Below, piece after piece: positions 48,325 through 57,206 of a stretch of 64,000 nt of DNA. The notes under the pieces were generated by a model. The model saw nothing but the letters and a program-made list of their open reading frames with translations. It did not search any database and was not told where the DNA came from. Source of the DNA: Mycobacterium sp. SMC-8 (lineage in GTDB: Bacteria > Actinomycetota > Actinomycetes > Mycobacteriales > Mycobacteriaceae); contig NZ_CP079865.1 of assembly GCF_025263565.1 (NCBI RefSeq), positions 248,001-312,000 of the forward strand. Direction: 5' to 3'. Position 1 is the stretch's first letter. Each line of letters starts with the position of its first letter. Both the position numbers and the translations under genes were made by a program.

Positions 48325-50328
48325 TCAACCGCGCCGCCGCCGGGTGCCCAGATAGTCGCCGACCACCGCGGCGCCCAGACCGTCGAGGTCGGGCACCACC
48401 ACCCGGCCGCCCACCCGGCGGGCCACCTGATCGATGAACCGTGCCAGCCCCGGGTCGCTGCCGAGCCGGAAGATCGTCACCTGCGCGCCCAACCGGGCCA
48501 CCTCGTCGAAACCGCGCACGGTGTGCGCGATGGTCCGGGGATGCGGAGGGTAATCGAAAAAGACAGCGGAACGTCCATCCCGGTCGAAGTCCTCCAGGTG
48601 CGCCGTCGGCTCGCCGTCGGTGACCACCAGCACCACCGGCTGCGCGTTCGGATGCCGGCGCAGGTGCCGCATCGCCAGCGCCAGCGCGTGGTGCAGGTTG
48701 GTGCCCTGCTCGTAGACGCCCTCCAGCCCGGTCAGCTCGGCGGCGGTCACCGTGCGGGCATACCGGCCGAATGCGACGATCTGCAGCGCATCCGACCTGA
48801 ACCGGGTGCTCACCAGATGGTTGAGGGCCAGCGCGGTCTGCTTCATCGGCACCCACCGGTTCTCCATCACCATGGAGAATGACGTGTCGACCAGCAGCGC
48901 CACCGCGGCCTGGGTACGCATCTCGGTTTCGGAGACCTCGACGTCGTCGACGGTGATCCGGATCGGGGGCGCGGACGCGCCGGCACCGGCCTCGCGCCCA
49001 ACGGCGTTGGTCGCCGCAGTGCGCAGCACTGCATTCGTTACCGTGCGGGTCACGTTCCACGGTTCGGTGTCGCCGAACTGCCACGGCCGGGTGGCGCCGG
49101 TCAACTCTCCCGCGGCACCGGCACGCCGGGTGTCGCGTTCGCCGTGCCGACCCGAGAGTTGTTGCGCCACATCCCGTAACGCCGCCTGACCGAGTTGTCG
49201 CATCGCCTTGGGCGAGAGCCGCCACTGCCCGTCGGAGCCGCGGTCCAGGAAGCCCTGGTTCATCAGCGCGCGCTCCAGCTCGGCCAGGGTGCGGGCGTTG
49301 ACCGCGGCTTCGTCACCCAGTTGCCGCGCCAGCATGTCGAGGTCGACGTCGTCCATGGTGGCCCCGGAATAGCTCTGCGAGAGCTGCTCGGCGAGCTGCT
49401 CGAGCTCGGCGATGTCGGCCAGTGCCTGCGCTCCCTCGCCCATGCCCAGCGGGTCGTCACCGGAGAACCGCTCCGAACCCGACCAGTCCTCACCCGGCCT
49501 GGCCGCCTGCAGGTGGGCGTCGAGACGGTTCAGCGCGTTCATCAACGACGGCGACCCGAATGCCTGCTGCGCCAACGCATCCAGTTCGGCCCGCTGCTGC
49601 TCGGACAGGCTGTTGCGGAACCGCTGGGCGGCAGCAGCCCGTTTGGCCAGCGAGTCCAGCAGTTCGTCGATGTTCTGCGGATTCTCCGGGAAGAACTGGC
49701 CGTGCTTGGCCATGAAGTCGTCGAAATCCTGCTGCGAGTCCTGCCCCTTGGCGTGCTTGTCGAGCAGGTCGTTGAGGTCGTTGAGCATGTCGTTGACTTG
49801 CTGCCGATCCTCATCGGTGGCGTTCTCCAGCGCCTCCTTCATGCCCGCGAACCGCTGATCGAGCATCTCGCGGCCGAGGAGATCCTTGATCTGCTCGTAC
49901 TTCTCGCGCGCTTCCGGCGATCGCCAGTCGTACTCGCCGAGTTCCTGCACGGCCTTGGCCGGCGACGGCGACAGCGAGTCGAGCTGCAGCTCCCCGAAGC
50001 GCGCGTCATCGTCGAGGGCGCGGGCCAGCTCCTTGCGCTCGGCGAGGACCGCCTCGTCGAGCAGCTTCTTGATGTCGGCCAGAGTTCCGTCGAGGTTGTT
50101 GCGTTGCAACAGTTCTCGTCGGCGGCGGTTGGCCTCGGCGGCGAGCTTGTCGGCACCGGGCATGTTGCGGGTGCCGCGGCGCAGCAGTTCGGACAGCGCG
50201 CGCCGCGGCGACGTGCCCTCCATCACGTCCTGACCGATGGCCTCCAGCGCCTCCCGCAGATCCACAGGCGGCGCCAACGGATCCGGGCCGCCGGTATATC
50301 GCGAGTACCGCGAGAGTTTTCTCGCCAT
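48325..50328 (-). CDS. VWA-domain protein (CoxE-like partner of MoxR-type ATPase)
   Basis: A 667-residue protein with a long helical, Gln/Asp/Glu-rich N-terminal part (about 60-400, including several LLDKHAKGQDSQQDF-like heptad stretches) and a C-terminal von Willebrand A domain with an intact MIDAS motif DTSFS near residue 478. Such proteins work with an adjacent AAA+ MoxR/magnesium-chelatase-like ATPase to remodel or load metal into target enzymes. ATG at 50328 shares a base with the stop of that ATPase (TGATG). It corresponds to Rv0959; the client is unknown. Confidence 0.87.
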   Translation of the reverse strand: MARKLSRYSRYTGGPDPLAPPVDLREALEAIGQDVMEGTSPRRALSELLRRGTRNMPGADKLAAEANRRRRELLQRNNLDGTLADIKKLLDEAVLAERKELARALDDDARFGELQLDSLSPSPAKAVQELGEYDWRSPEAREKYEQIKDLLGREMLDQRFAGMKEALENATDEDRQQVNDMLNDLNDLLDKHAKGQDSQQDFDDFMAKHGQFFPENPQNIDELLDSLAKRAAAAQRFRNSLSEQQRAELDALAQQAFGSPSLMNALNRLDAHLQAARPGEDWSGSERFSGDDPLGMGEGAQALADIAELEQLAEQLSQSYSGATMDDVDLDMLARQLGDEAAVNARTLAELERALMNQGFLDRGSDGQWRLSPKAMRQLGQAALRDVAQQLSGRHGERDTRRAGAAGELTGATRPWQFGDTEPWNVTRTVTNAVLRTAATNAVGREAGAGASAPPIRITVDDVEVSETEMRTQAAVALLVDTSFSMVMENRWVPMKQTALALNHLVSTRFRSDALQIVAFGRYARTVTAAELTGLEGVYEQGTNLHHALALAMRHLRRHPNAQPVVLVVTDGEPTAHLEDFDRDGRSAVFFDYPPHPRTIAHTVRGFDEVARLGAQVTIFRLGSDPGLARFIDQVARRVGGRVVVPDLDGLGAAVVGDYLGTRRRRG

Positions 50329-51710
50329 CAGCCGTATACCGTTTCGCCCTCGTCGGACACCTTGTCGATGCGCTTGGCCAGATACAACGCCTCCAACGCC
50401 AACTCGATCGCGGCGGCGCGCTGCCCCTCCGACGTCGCGCCGAGACGCCGCTGGATCTCGGCCACCGCGGGCACCTCGGGAAGCGCGTCCAGCACCTGGC
50501 GGGCCGACACCCGTTCCCCGGTGGTGACGGGAGAGCCGTTCTCCACAGCGGTGACCATGGGTCCGACGTCGATGCCGCCAAGGAGACGCTGAGCGGTCTC
50601 GGCGGTCGCGCGCCGCAGCAGGTGCTCCAGCACCGCCTGCTCGCGTCCTTCCTCCCCCGACTCGAACTCCAGTTTGCCGCGCAGCACGTCGATCACCGTC
50701 TGCAGATCGACCACCCGCGCCACCGGCTCCTGCTCGCCGAGCAGCGCGGCGCGATGCCGCGCCGACGCGGCCACCGTCTCGGCGGCCGCGATCGCGAAGC
50801 GGGCCGACACACCCGAGCGCTGGTCGATCGAGCTGGACTCGCGCAGGCTGCGGGCGAAGCGGGCCAGGATCTGCAGCAGATACTCGGGCACCTCGGCCGC
50901 CAGGTGGGCCTCCTGGACGATGACGCCGACCTCGGCGTCGAGCTGGAGCGGATAGTGGGTGCGGATCTCCGCGCCGAACCGGTCCTTGAGCGGGGTGATG
51001 ATGCGGCCGCGGTTGGTGTAGTCCTCCGGGTTGGCGCTGGCGACGACCAGCACGTCCAGCGGCAGCCGCAGCGTGTAGCCGCGGACCTGGATGTCGCGTT
51101 CCTCCATGACGTTGAGCATCGCGACCTGGATCCGCTCGGCGAGGTCGGGAAGCTCGTTGACGGCGACGATGCCGCGATGGGCCCGCGGGATCAGGCCGTA
51201 GGCGATGGTCTCCGGGTCCCCGAGGCTGCGTCCCTCGGCGACCTTGATCGGATCGATGTCACCGACCAGGTCGGCCACGCTGGTGTCGGGGGTGGCCAGC
51301 TTCTCGGTGTAGCGCTCGCTGCGGTGCCGCCAAATCACCGGCAGGTCGTCGCCGGAGTCGGCCGCCCGCCGGATCGACTCCGGGGTGATCGGGCTGTACG
51401 GGTGCTCGCCGAGCTCGGACCCGGCGATCACCGGCGTCCACTCGTCGAGCAGGCCGACCAGCGACCGCAGCAACCGGGTCTTTCCCTGCCCGCGCTCGCC
51501 GAGCAGCACGAAGTCGTGCCCGGCGATCAGCGCACGTTCGACCTGCGGCAGCACCGTGTCCTCGAAGCCGAACAGGCCGGACCAGATGTCGTCGCCGGCG
51601 GCAAGGCGGGCCAGCAGGTTCTCCCGCAGCTCAGCCTTGATGCTGCGCTCCTGATGGCCGGAGGCGCGCAGCTCGCCGAGGGTGCAGGGCAGATCGTTAG
51701 GTGATGTCAC
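50328..51710 (-). CDS. MoxR/magnesium-chelatase-like AAA+ ATPase
   Basis: A 460-residue AAA+ ATPase. The Walker A loop appears as GERGQGKTRLL near residue 75, Walker B-type AVNELPD about 173 and sensor 1 ASANPEDYTNRG about 212. It resembles the ChlI/BchI magnesium chelatase subunit and MoxR chaperones, but no chlorophyll pathway exists here. GTG at 51710 is the first start giving the conserved N-terminus; the frame continues far upstream antisense-like across the amidohydrolase and is not real there. It is co-translated with the VWA protein; corresponds to Rv0958. Confidence 0.88.
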   Translation of the reverse strand: MTSPNDLPCTLGELRASGHQERSIKAELRENLLARLAAGDDIWSGLFGFEDTVLPQVERALIAGHDFVLLGERGQGKTRLLRSLVGLLDEWTPVIAGSELGEHPYSPITPESIRRAADSGDDLPVIWRHRSERYTEKLATPDTSVADLVGDIDPIKVAEGRSLGDPETIAYGLIPRAHRGIVAVNELPDLAERIQVAMLNVMEERDIQVRGYTLRLPLDVLVVASANPEDYTNRGRIITPLKDRFGAEIRTHYPLQLDAEVGVIVQEAHLAAEVPEYLLQILARFARSLRESSSIDQRSGVSARFAIAAAETVAASARHRAALLGEQEPVARVVDLQTVIDVLRGKLEFESGEEGREQAVLEHLLRRATAETAQRLLGGIDVGPMVTAVENGSPVTTGERVSARQVLDALPEVPAVAEIQRRLGATSEGQRAAAIELALEALYLAKRIDKVSDEGETVYG

Positions 51711-51778
51711 GACCACCACGCTACGACTGTCCCCGACATCAGGCAGCCGCTCCCTGCTGAGAGCGAAAAAGGGCCGAC

Positions 51779-53209
51779 CTATTCCGCGGCGGGCGCGGCG
51801 CCGATCTTCTCGTACTTGCGGACGTCGTTGACGACGTCCAGGCGCTGCTCGGAGGTCCAGTCGAGTTGGGTCTTGGGGGTCTCGGCGCCCTCGAACGCCC
51901 GCTCGTAGGACAGCAGGTCCCACCCGTACTCGTGGGGCAGGTAGTCGTTGCGGATGAACCGGGTCCGGATGTCCTCGGGGAACGTCTGGATCTCGCCGTT
52001 GAGGACGACGGTCTCGACCCTGCCGGGCTGGTACAGCACCCGGATGTCGGCCACCGGGTCGCCGTCGACGACGATGATGTCGGCCAGCTTGCCTTCGGCG
52101 AGCACGCCGAGGTCGTCGGGCAGGCCCATCGCGTTGGCGCCGTGCTTGGTGCCGGCCTGGATGGCCTCCAATGAACTCATGCCGGTGTAGAGCATCAGCA
52201 TCTCCAGCTCGCGGGCGTGCCACTGGCCGTACGGCACCAACGAGAAGCCGCTGTCGGTGCCCATCGCGAACTTCACCCCGGCCGCGTACGCGCGGTGCAG
52301 GCTGTCCATCGTCGCGTCGTTCATCCGTTTGGTGGCCTCGGAGATCGACGGACGCACCCGCAGCGTTTCGGCGAACTCCACGATGTGGTGCATCAGCAGC
52401 TGGGTGGGCGCCAGCGGGATCCGGCTCTTGGCCAGCTTCTCGATCGTGGCATCGGACATGTGGTTGCCGTGCATGATGTGGTCGAACCCGGCCTCCACCG
52501 CCGCATTCATCTCTCCGTCGCCGCGGGCGTGGATGGTGATCTGCATGCCGAGCTGATGGGCCAGGTCGGCGCACAGCTTCAGTTCGTCGTCGGTGAACGC
52601 CTGGTAGTCGCCGAACGGGCTGTCGGCGAGCTTGATCAGATCCACCCCCGCCTTCTTCTGACGGCGGATCTCGGCGATCATCTCGTCCGGGGCGTTGGTC
52701 AGCTTGCCGGTGCTGGACTCCGGGTTGCCGGTGGCGTCCGGGAACCAGTCCGTCAACCCGTTGCTCGTGGTCAGATACCGTCCCGCCGAGGTCATCCGGG
52801 GGCCGTGCACGATGCCGCGCTTGATCCCTTCCCGCAGCCCGACGCCGATGTAATACGAGCCACCCGGCTGCGAGATGCTGGTGACGCCGGCCGCCAGCAC
52901 CTTCTCGACGTTCGCCGCGGCGATGAGCGTGCGCAGCTCCGGCGGCGTGTACATCGAGATCTCTTCCTCGGTGCGTGCCAGGCCGTAGGTCATATGGCAG
53001 TGGATGTCGATCAGCCCCGGCATCACGGTCTTGCCGCGGGCGTCGATCACCTCCAGCCGTGCACCCCGCGGGATGTCGACCTCACGGTCCACCGAACCGA
53101 TCTTGACGATCCGCGCATTGCGCACCAGCACAGCGCAATTCGGTATCGGTGGGTTGGCGTCGCCGTCGACGACGGTGCCGTTCTCGATCAGTAGCCAGTT
53201 GTCGGCCAC
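51779..53209 (-). CDS. metal-dependent amidohydrolase (imidazolonepropionase/prolidase-like)
   Basis: A 476-residue amidohydrolase-superfamily enzyme. The first metal pair is DIHCHM near residue 68, later ligands are in TIHARGDGE and HGNHM, and the closing aspartate is in MGTDSGF. N- and C-terminal beta-sandwich parts (IENGTVVDGDANPP, GKLADIIVVDGDP) are typical of imidazolonepropionase and Xaa-Pro dipeptidase relatives, which hydrolyse C-N bonds of amides or lactams. GTG at 53209 has AAGGAG upstream. It is the last gene of the Liv-ABC catabolic operon and may release nitrogen or a side chain from the substrate. Confidence 0.88.
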   Translation of the reverse strand: MADNWLLIENGTVVDGDANPPIPNCAVLVRNARIVKIGSVDREVDIPRGARLEVIDARGKTVMPGLIDIHCHMTYGLARTEEEISMYTPPELRTLIAAANVEKVLAAGVTSISQPGGSYYIGVGLREGIKRGIVHGPRMTSAGRYLTTSNGLTDWFPDATGNPESSTGKLTNAPDEMIAEIRRQKKAGVDLIKLADSPFGDYQAFTDDELKLCADLAHQLGMQITIHARGDGEMNAAVEAGFDHIMHGNHMSDATIEKLAKSRIPLAPTQLLMHHIVEFAETLRVRPSISEATKRMNDATMDSLHRAYAAGVKFAMGTDSGFSLVPYGQWHARELEMLMLYTGMSSLEAIQAGTKHGANAMGLPDDLGVLAEGKLADIIVVDGDPVADIRVLYQPGRVETVVLNGEIQTFPEDIRTRFIRNDYLPHEYGWDLLSYERAFEGAETPKTQLDWTSEQRLDVVNDVRKYEKIGAAPAAE

Positions 53210-53227
53210 GGTGAGTCTCCTTGTCTT

Positions 53228-54115
53228 TCAGTCCAGTCCGACGCGGTGCCTGATCAGGATCTCGACGAAGGCGTCGGGATCTTCGAAGTACGGCGCGTGG
53301 CCGCAGCCGGGCATCAGCTCAAGAGGGGCTCCGGGCAGGTTCTTCTGGGCCTCCATGCCCATCGACGGCGGGGTCCACTTGTCGTCGGCGCCCCACACCA
53401 GCAGCACGGGCAGGCCGGGCAGCAGTGAGGCGAGCTCGGTGTCCACCCGGGCGTCGTTGCACTCGGTGTCCAGCCATTCGGAGACCTTCAGCAGGGCCGC
53501 CTTGGCACCGGTCGAGGAGTTGATCATCGACTCCTCCCGTACCCAGGCGTCGGTGACCATCTCCGGGTCCGACACCAGGAAGGTCAGCTTGCGGCGGACG
53601 CCGTCGACGCTGCCGTCGGAAAGCACCTCCGGCGGGGTGTGGAACTCCTGTGGGAAGTCGCCGACGCCGACTGCGCCGATCAGCACCAGGGCTTTCACCA
53701 GATCCGTGCGGTGCACGGCCAGGTGTGCGGCGACGTGACCGCCCAGCGAGGTGCCGACGACGGTGACCTTCGACAAGTCCAGCGAGTCGAGCACCCCGGC
53801 GATCACGTCAGCGAAACCTGCTGCGCTGTAATCGATGTCGTCCCGCTTCTCGGCGAACCCGTGGCCCGGGAAATCGATCGCCAGCACCCGGTAACCCGCC
53901 GCCACCAGGCCGGGCATCACCGGGACGAACCGGTCCGCCCGGGAGCCGGCGCCGTGCAGGCACACCAGGATGTTGTCGCCGGAACCGGATTCGACGACGC
54001 GCGTGGTGACGCCGGCCCCGGTGACCGGATAGGCGATCACGGTGTCCCGACCGTGGTGGAACGGATAGCGCCGCGGCTGCACCGCGGCCTCGGGCGTCAC
54101 CTCCTGCACCGTCAC
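53228..54115 (-). CDS. alpha/beta hydrolase (meta-cleavage product hydrolase-like)
   Basis: A 295-residue alpha/beta hydrolase. The oxyanion/HG motif is LHGAGSRAD, the nucleophile S123 lies in GTSLGG, the acid in WGADDKWTPP and the histidine in GCGHAPYFEDP. Such enzymes cleave C-C bonds of ring-fission products, or C-N bonds as in N-formylmaleamate deformylase. Beside a ring-cleavage dioxygenase either fits. ATG at 54115 overlaps the RidA stop as ATGA; the amidohydrolase follows 18 bases on. Confidence 0.9.
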   Translation of the reverse strand: MTVQEVTPEAAVQPRRYPFHHGRDTVIAYPVTGAGVTTRVVESGSGDNILVCLHGAGSRADRFVPVMPGLVAAGYRVLAIDFPGHGFAEKRDDIDYSAAGFADVIAGVLDSLDLSKVTVVGTSLGGHVAAHLAVHRTDLVKALVLIGAVGVGDFPQEFHTPPEVLSDGSVDGVRRKLTFLVSDPEMVTDAWVREESMINSSTGAKAALLKVSEWLDTECNDARVDTELASLLPGLPVLLVWGADDKWTPPSMGMEAQKNLPGAPLELMPGCGHAPYFEDPDAFVEILIRHRVGLD

Positions 54116-54519
54116 GACGCTGCCGCCGGACGCACCGCCAGTGCCTCGATCTCGACCCTGGCCGCCTCCTCCACCAGGCCACCGATGATCAGCAGGGTGT
54201 TCGGTGGGTACACGCCGGACGGGTAGATCTCGGCGAACTTCTCCTTACGCCCGGCCATGAACTCCGGGATCATCTCCCGGCCCACCACGTAGGTGCGGAA
54301 CCCGATGACGTTGTCGAATCCGAGTCCCGCTGCGGCCAGCGCGACCCCGAGGTTGTCGTAGGTGGCCTTCACCTGCTCGGCGCCGTCGGAGGTGGGGAAC
54401 TTACCGTCGGCGTTCGCGCCCATCTGCCCGGCCACCACCACGACCTCGCCCGGGTTACCGGAGGCAAGGGTGGAGTAGTCGCCGAACTTGGGCAGGGGCG
54501 CATCCTGGTAGGTGATCAC
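54112..54519 (-). CDS. RidA-family enamine/imine deaminase
   Basis: A 135-residue RidA (YjgF) protein. Family members hydrolyse reactive enamines; within aromatic operons they act as 2-aminomuconate deaminases. The central KATYDNLGVALAAAGLGFDNVI and the C-terminal YPPNTLLIIGGLVEEAARVEIEALA-like segment are typical; the usual catalytic arginine region is RTYVVGREMIPEF. GTG at 54519 with AAGGAAG upstream is the start. It overlaps the hydrolase gene by four bases and lies 50 bases after the dioxygenase gene. Confidence 0.9.
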   Translation of the reverse strand: MITYQDAPLPKFGDYSTLASGNPGEVVVVAGQMGANADGKFPTSDGAEQVKATYDNLGVALAAAGLGFDNVIGFRTYVVGREMIPEFMAGRKEKFAEIYPSGVYPPNTLLIIGGLVEEAARVEIEALAVRPAAAS

Positions 54520-54569
54520 GTGACTTCCTTTTCCTCTTCGTGGTTTTCGTAACTGGATTCTTCGGTGGG

Positions 54570-55532
54570 CTAGACGGCGTAGCGGACCGCACCGGTACCG
54601 CAGATCCAGGCCGGGGTCGGTTGATAGGTGAGCACCTCGCACGGCCCGCCGCCCATGGCTCCGGCGACGGCCATCCAGTTCAGGATCTCGTGGCCGCCGT
54701 GGCCGCCGCCCTTCTCGATGTCGTCGTAACTCCAGGCGAACAGCGTCTGCATGTCACCGGCGGACAACAGGTTCAGGAACTGTCGGTCCCATTCGGGGTT
54801 TACGCAGGCATCGCCCATCTCCTGGGCCATCTTGATCTCGTACGGGCCGATGTCGGTCCACAGGTTCGGGTCGCGCTCGAGGTAGCCGCGTCCCTCGTTC
54901 TGAAACGTCTTCATCCTGGCCAGGAACTCGTCCGACTCGCGGCTCGGCTCCCAGATCGGCGGCCAGTGCGACAGCCCGCCGGTGCCCCAGAACATGATCC
55001 GCTTGTCGCTGCCCTCAACGGCGGCGTGCACCGCCGCGCCGACCTCGAAGGCGCGCTTCATCGTGATCAGCGGAGGGGTGAACACGTTGATGTACACCGG
55101 GATCACCGGGATGTCCGCTTCAGGACGCAGCAACCGCATCGGGACCATCAGGTTGTTGCCGAACTCCGCGGTGCCCATCCGGGCCGCGTCGATGCCGGAG
55201 GCCACCAGTGTGCGCAGGATACGTTCGGCGAGTTCCTTCTCACCTTCGAATATCTGCACCTGATCGAACTTCAGCAGCTCGAGGAGGTGCTCGCCGGGAC
55301 CGGTGTGGTGTTCGGCCACACCGACGCTGATCGACGGCATCAGGTTGCGGAAGTGGTTTTCGAAGTGGTCGTCCAGGAAGGCGATGATCACGTCGGGGCG
55401 GGCATCGGCGACGCTGCGCCTGAGCTCGTCATAGGCGGCGAACACCGCCGTGTGCTCATCGGCGGTGACGTCGCCGGGCCAACCGAGGATTCCCGGCGCG
55501 TGGGATGCGGAGATCCCTCCGACTACCGGCAT
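54570..55532 (-). CDS. LigB-type extradiol ring-cleavage dioxygenase
   Basis: A 320-residue type II extradiol dioxygenase (protocatechuate 4,5-dioxygenase beta-subunit family). Iron ligands are expected at H11 (SASHAPG) and H56 or H60 (DDHFENHF); the catalytic-base histidine is probably H189 in GTGGLSHWPP. No LigA-like alpha subunit is encoded beside it, so it may be a single-component form like gallate or 3-hydroxy-4-pyridone dioxygenases. It opens a catechol-like or hydroxypyridine ring with O2. ATG at 55532 follows the FAH-type stop by one base. Confidence 0.9.
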   Translation of the reverse strand: MPVVGGISASHAPGILGWPGDVTADEHTAVFAAYDELRRSVADARPDVIIAFLDDHFENHFRNLMPSISVGVAEHHTGPGEHLLELLKFDQVQIFEGEKELAERILRTLVASGIDAARMGTAEFGNNLMVPMRLLRPEADIPVIPVYINVFTPPLITMKRAFEVGAAVHAAVEGSDKRIMFWGTGGLSHWPPIWEPSRESDEFLARMKTFQNEGRGYLERDPNLWTDIGPYEIKMAQEMGDACVNPEWDRQFLNLLSAGDMQTLFAWSYDDIEKGGGHGGHEILNWMAVAGAMGGGPCEVLTYQPTPAWICGTGAVRYAV

Positions 55533-55533
55533 G

Positions 55534-56403
55534 TCAGAACTCCGTCCGAACCTTGTTGGAAATCTTTCCCACACCGGCGATCTCGACCTCGACGACGTCG
55601 CCGTCACGCAGGAACTCCGGCGGGTTGCGTTTGAAACCCACGCCGGCGGCAGTGCCGCTGACGATGACGTCGCCCGGCAACAGCGGTGTCACCTGGGAGA
55701 TCTCGGCGATCAACCGGGGAATGTCGAAGATCAGGTCCCGGGTGAACGCGTTCTGTTTGACCACCCCGTTGACCCGGCAGGTCACCTCGATGTCCGGCTT
55801 GATACCGACGGTGTCGCGGTCGACGATGCCCGGCCCGATCGGGGTGGAGGCGGGCGCGTTCTTGCCGAGCGTCCATTGCACGTGCCGGACCTGACGGTCG
55901 CGCACCGACACGTCGTTGACGACCGTGTAGCCGGCCACCACATCCCAGGAGTCCTCTTCGGACACATTGCGTGCGGGGGCACCGATGACGACTCCGAGCT
56001 CGGCCTCCCAGTCGAACTCGACCGACAGCGCACTCGGCAGGTCGAGCCGGTCGAAGGGACCGGCGATCGTGGAGAGATCCTTTATGAAGACCACCGGCGC
56101 CTTCGGCACGGTGGCCAGAAAGACGTCCTTGGACTCCTGTTGATGGTCCAGGTAGTTGATGCCGATGCAGAAGATGCGACTCGACGGCGTGACCGGAGGC
56201 AGCAGGACCACCTCGCTGCGCTTCACCCGCCCGGTGCGGGCCTCGGTGACGCGCTCACCCTGCCCCGCCGCCAGCAGCACCAGTGCGTCGCGCAGTGACC
56301 AGTCCAGGCCGACGATCGTGGCGTCGCCGCCATCGATGAAGCCGTCGCCATCGATGAAGCCGCACCGGGTGCTGCCCTGATGGACGTATTGAACTAACTG
56401 CAA
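55534..56403 (-). CDS. fumarylacetoacetate hydrolase family protein
   Basis: A 289-residue FAH-superfamily enzyme. Metal-binding and catalytic segments are IFCIGINYLDHQQES, EFDWEAELGVVIG, GYTVVNDVSVRDRQ and the PLLPGDVIVSGTAAGVG loop. Related enzymes isomerise or decarboxylate 4-oxalocrotonate-type products, hydrate 2-oxopent-4-enoate, or split acylpyruvates, all of which follow ring cleavage. TTG at 56403 with AAGGAGAGG upstream is the start, overlapping livF by 10 bases. An 18-bp direct repeat near 56328-56363 duplicates GFIDGD at residues about 16-27. Confidence 0.88.
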   Translation of the reverse strand: MQLVQYVHQGSTRCGFIDGDGFIDGGDATIVGLDWSLRDALVLLAAGQGERVTEARTGRVKRSEVVLLPPVTPSSRIFCIGINYLDHQQESKDVFLATVPKAPVVFIKDLSTIAGPFDRLDLPSALSVEFDWEAELGVVIGAPARNVSEEDSWDVVAGYTVVNDVSVRDRQVRHVQWTLGKNAPASTPIGPGIVDRDTVGIKPDIEVTCRVNGVVKQNAFTRDLIFDIPRLIAEISQVTPLLPGDVIVSGTAAGVGFKRNPPEFLRDGDVVEVEIAGVGKISNKVRTEF

Positions 56404-57206
56404 CGAACCTCTCCTTCGGTATCCGTGGTTTCGGCGGCGCCGGCCAGCAGGGCCTCTTCGGTGCCGCCGAGGAAAATGTGCGAGAAACTGGGATCGGCGC
56501 GCAGTTCGGCCGCCGACCCGGACCGGCGCACCCGTCCGGTAGCCAGCACGTAAGCCCAATCCGCCGATGCCATCGCAAGATTGGCGCGCTGCTCGACCAG
56601 CAGCACCGCGATTCCACTGGCCTTGAGTTCGGCGAGCTGCTCGTCGAGCAGACGGGAGGCCATCTCCTCGGTCAGGCCCGCCGTGGGCTCGTCGAGAAGA
56701 AGCACCTTCGGCTCGAGCATCAGCACCCGCGCCATGGCGAGCATCTTGCGCTCCCCGCCCGAGAGCACACCGGCGTGCCTCTTGAGCATCGACTTCAGCC
56801 GAGGGAACAGCTCGAGCACCCGCTCCCTGTTGGCCGCAACCCTGGTTCTGGACAACGTGTAGCCGCCGATGACGATGTTCTCCTCCACAGTCAGAGGTTT
56901 GAAGACGTCGTCGATCTGCGGGACGTATCCCATGCCGCCGGCGGCCCGCTCTGCGGTGGACATCGCGGTGATGTCACCGTGATCGGCCAGCTCGACCGTT
57001 CCGCCCATCGGTTTGACCAGCCCGGCCAATCCCTTGAGCAGAGTGCTCTTTCCGCAGCCGTTGGGTCCGACCACACACGCGGTCTTTCCGGCGACCAGCT
57101 CCAGGCTGACGTTGTGCACGATCGGTACGCCGTTGTAACCGACCGTGAGATCCTGTACGCCGAGCACCTTCGCGCCCGTCGCGGTGCGGGTGTCATCCGG
57201 CGACAT
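56394..57206 (-). CDS. LivF-type ABC transporter ATP-binding protein
   Basis: A 270-residue ATPase of the branched-chain amino acid/HAAT import family. Walker A is GPNGCGKST near residue 48, the signature LSGGERKML about 148 and Walker B VLLLDEP about 168. With the LivG-type partner it powers uptake through the two permeases. ATG at 57206 overlaps the livG-type gene by 14 bases, and its 3' end overlaps the FAH-type gene, tying transport to catabolism in one transcript. Confidence 0.92.
   Translation of the reverse strand: MSPDDTRTATGAKVLGVQDLTVGYNGVPIVHNVSLELVAGKTACVVGPNGCGKSTLLKGLAGLVKPMGGTVELADHGDITAMSTAERAAGGMGYVPQIDDVFKPLTVEENIVIGGYTLSRTRVAANRERVLELFPRLKSMLKRHAGVLSGGERKMLAMARVLMLEPKVLLLDEPTAGLTEEMASRLLDEQLAELKASGIAVLLVEQRANLAMASADWAYVLATGRVRRSGSAAELRADPSFSHIFLGGTEEALLAGAAETTDTEGEVRCS

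Noticed and set aside
50328..52574. Extended version of the MoxR-like ATPase starting inside the amidohydrolase gene
   Set aside because: The upstream part is Arg/His-rich shadow sequence of the amidohydrolase; GTG 51710 gives the family N-terminus.
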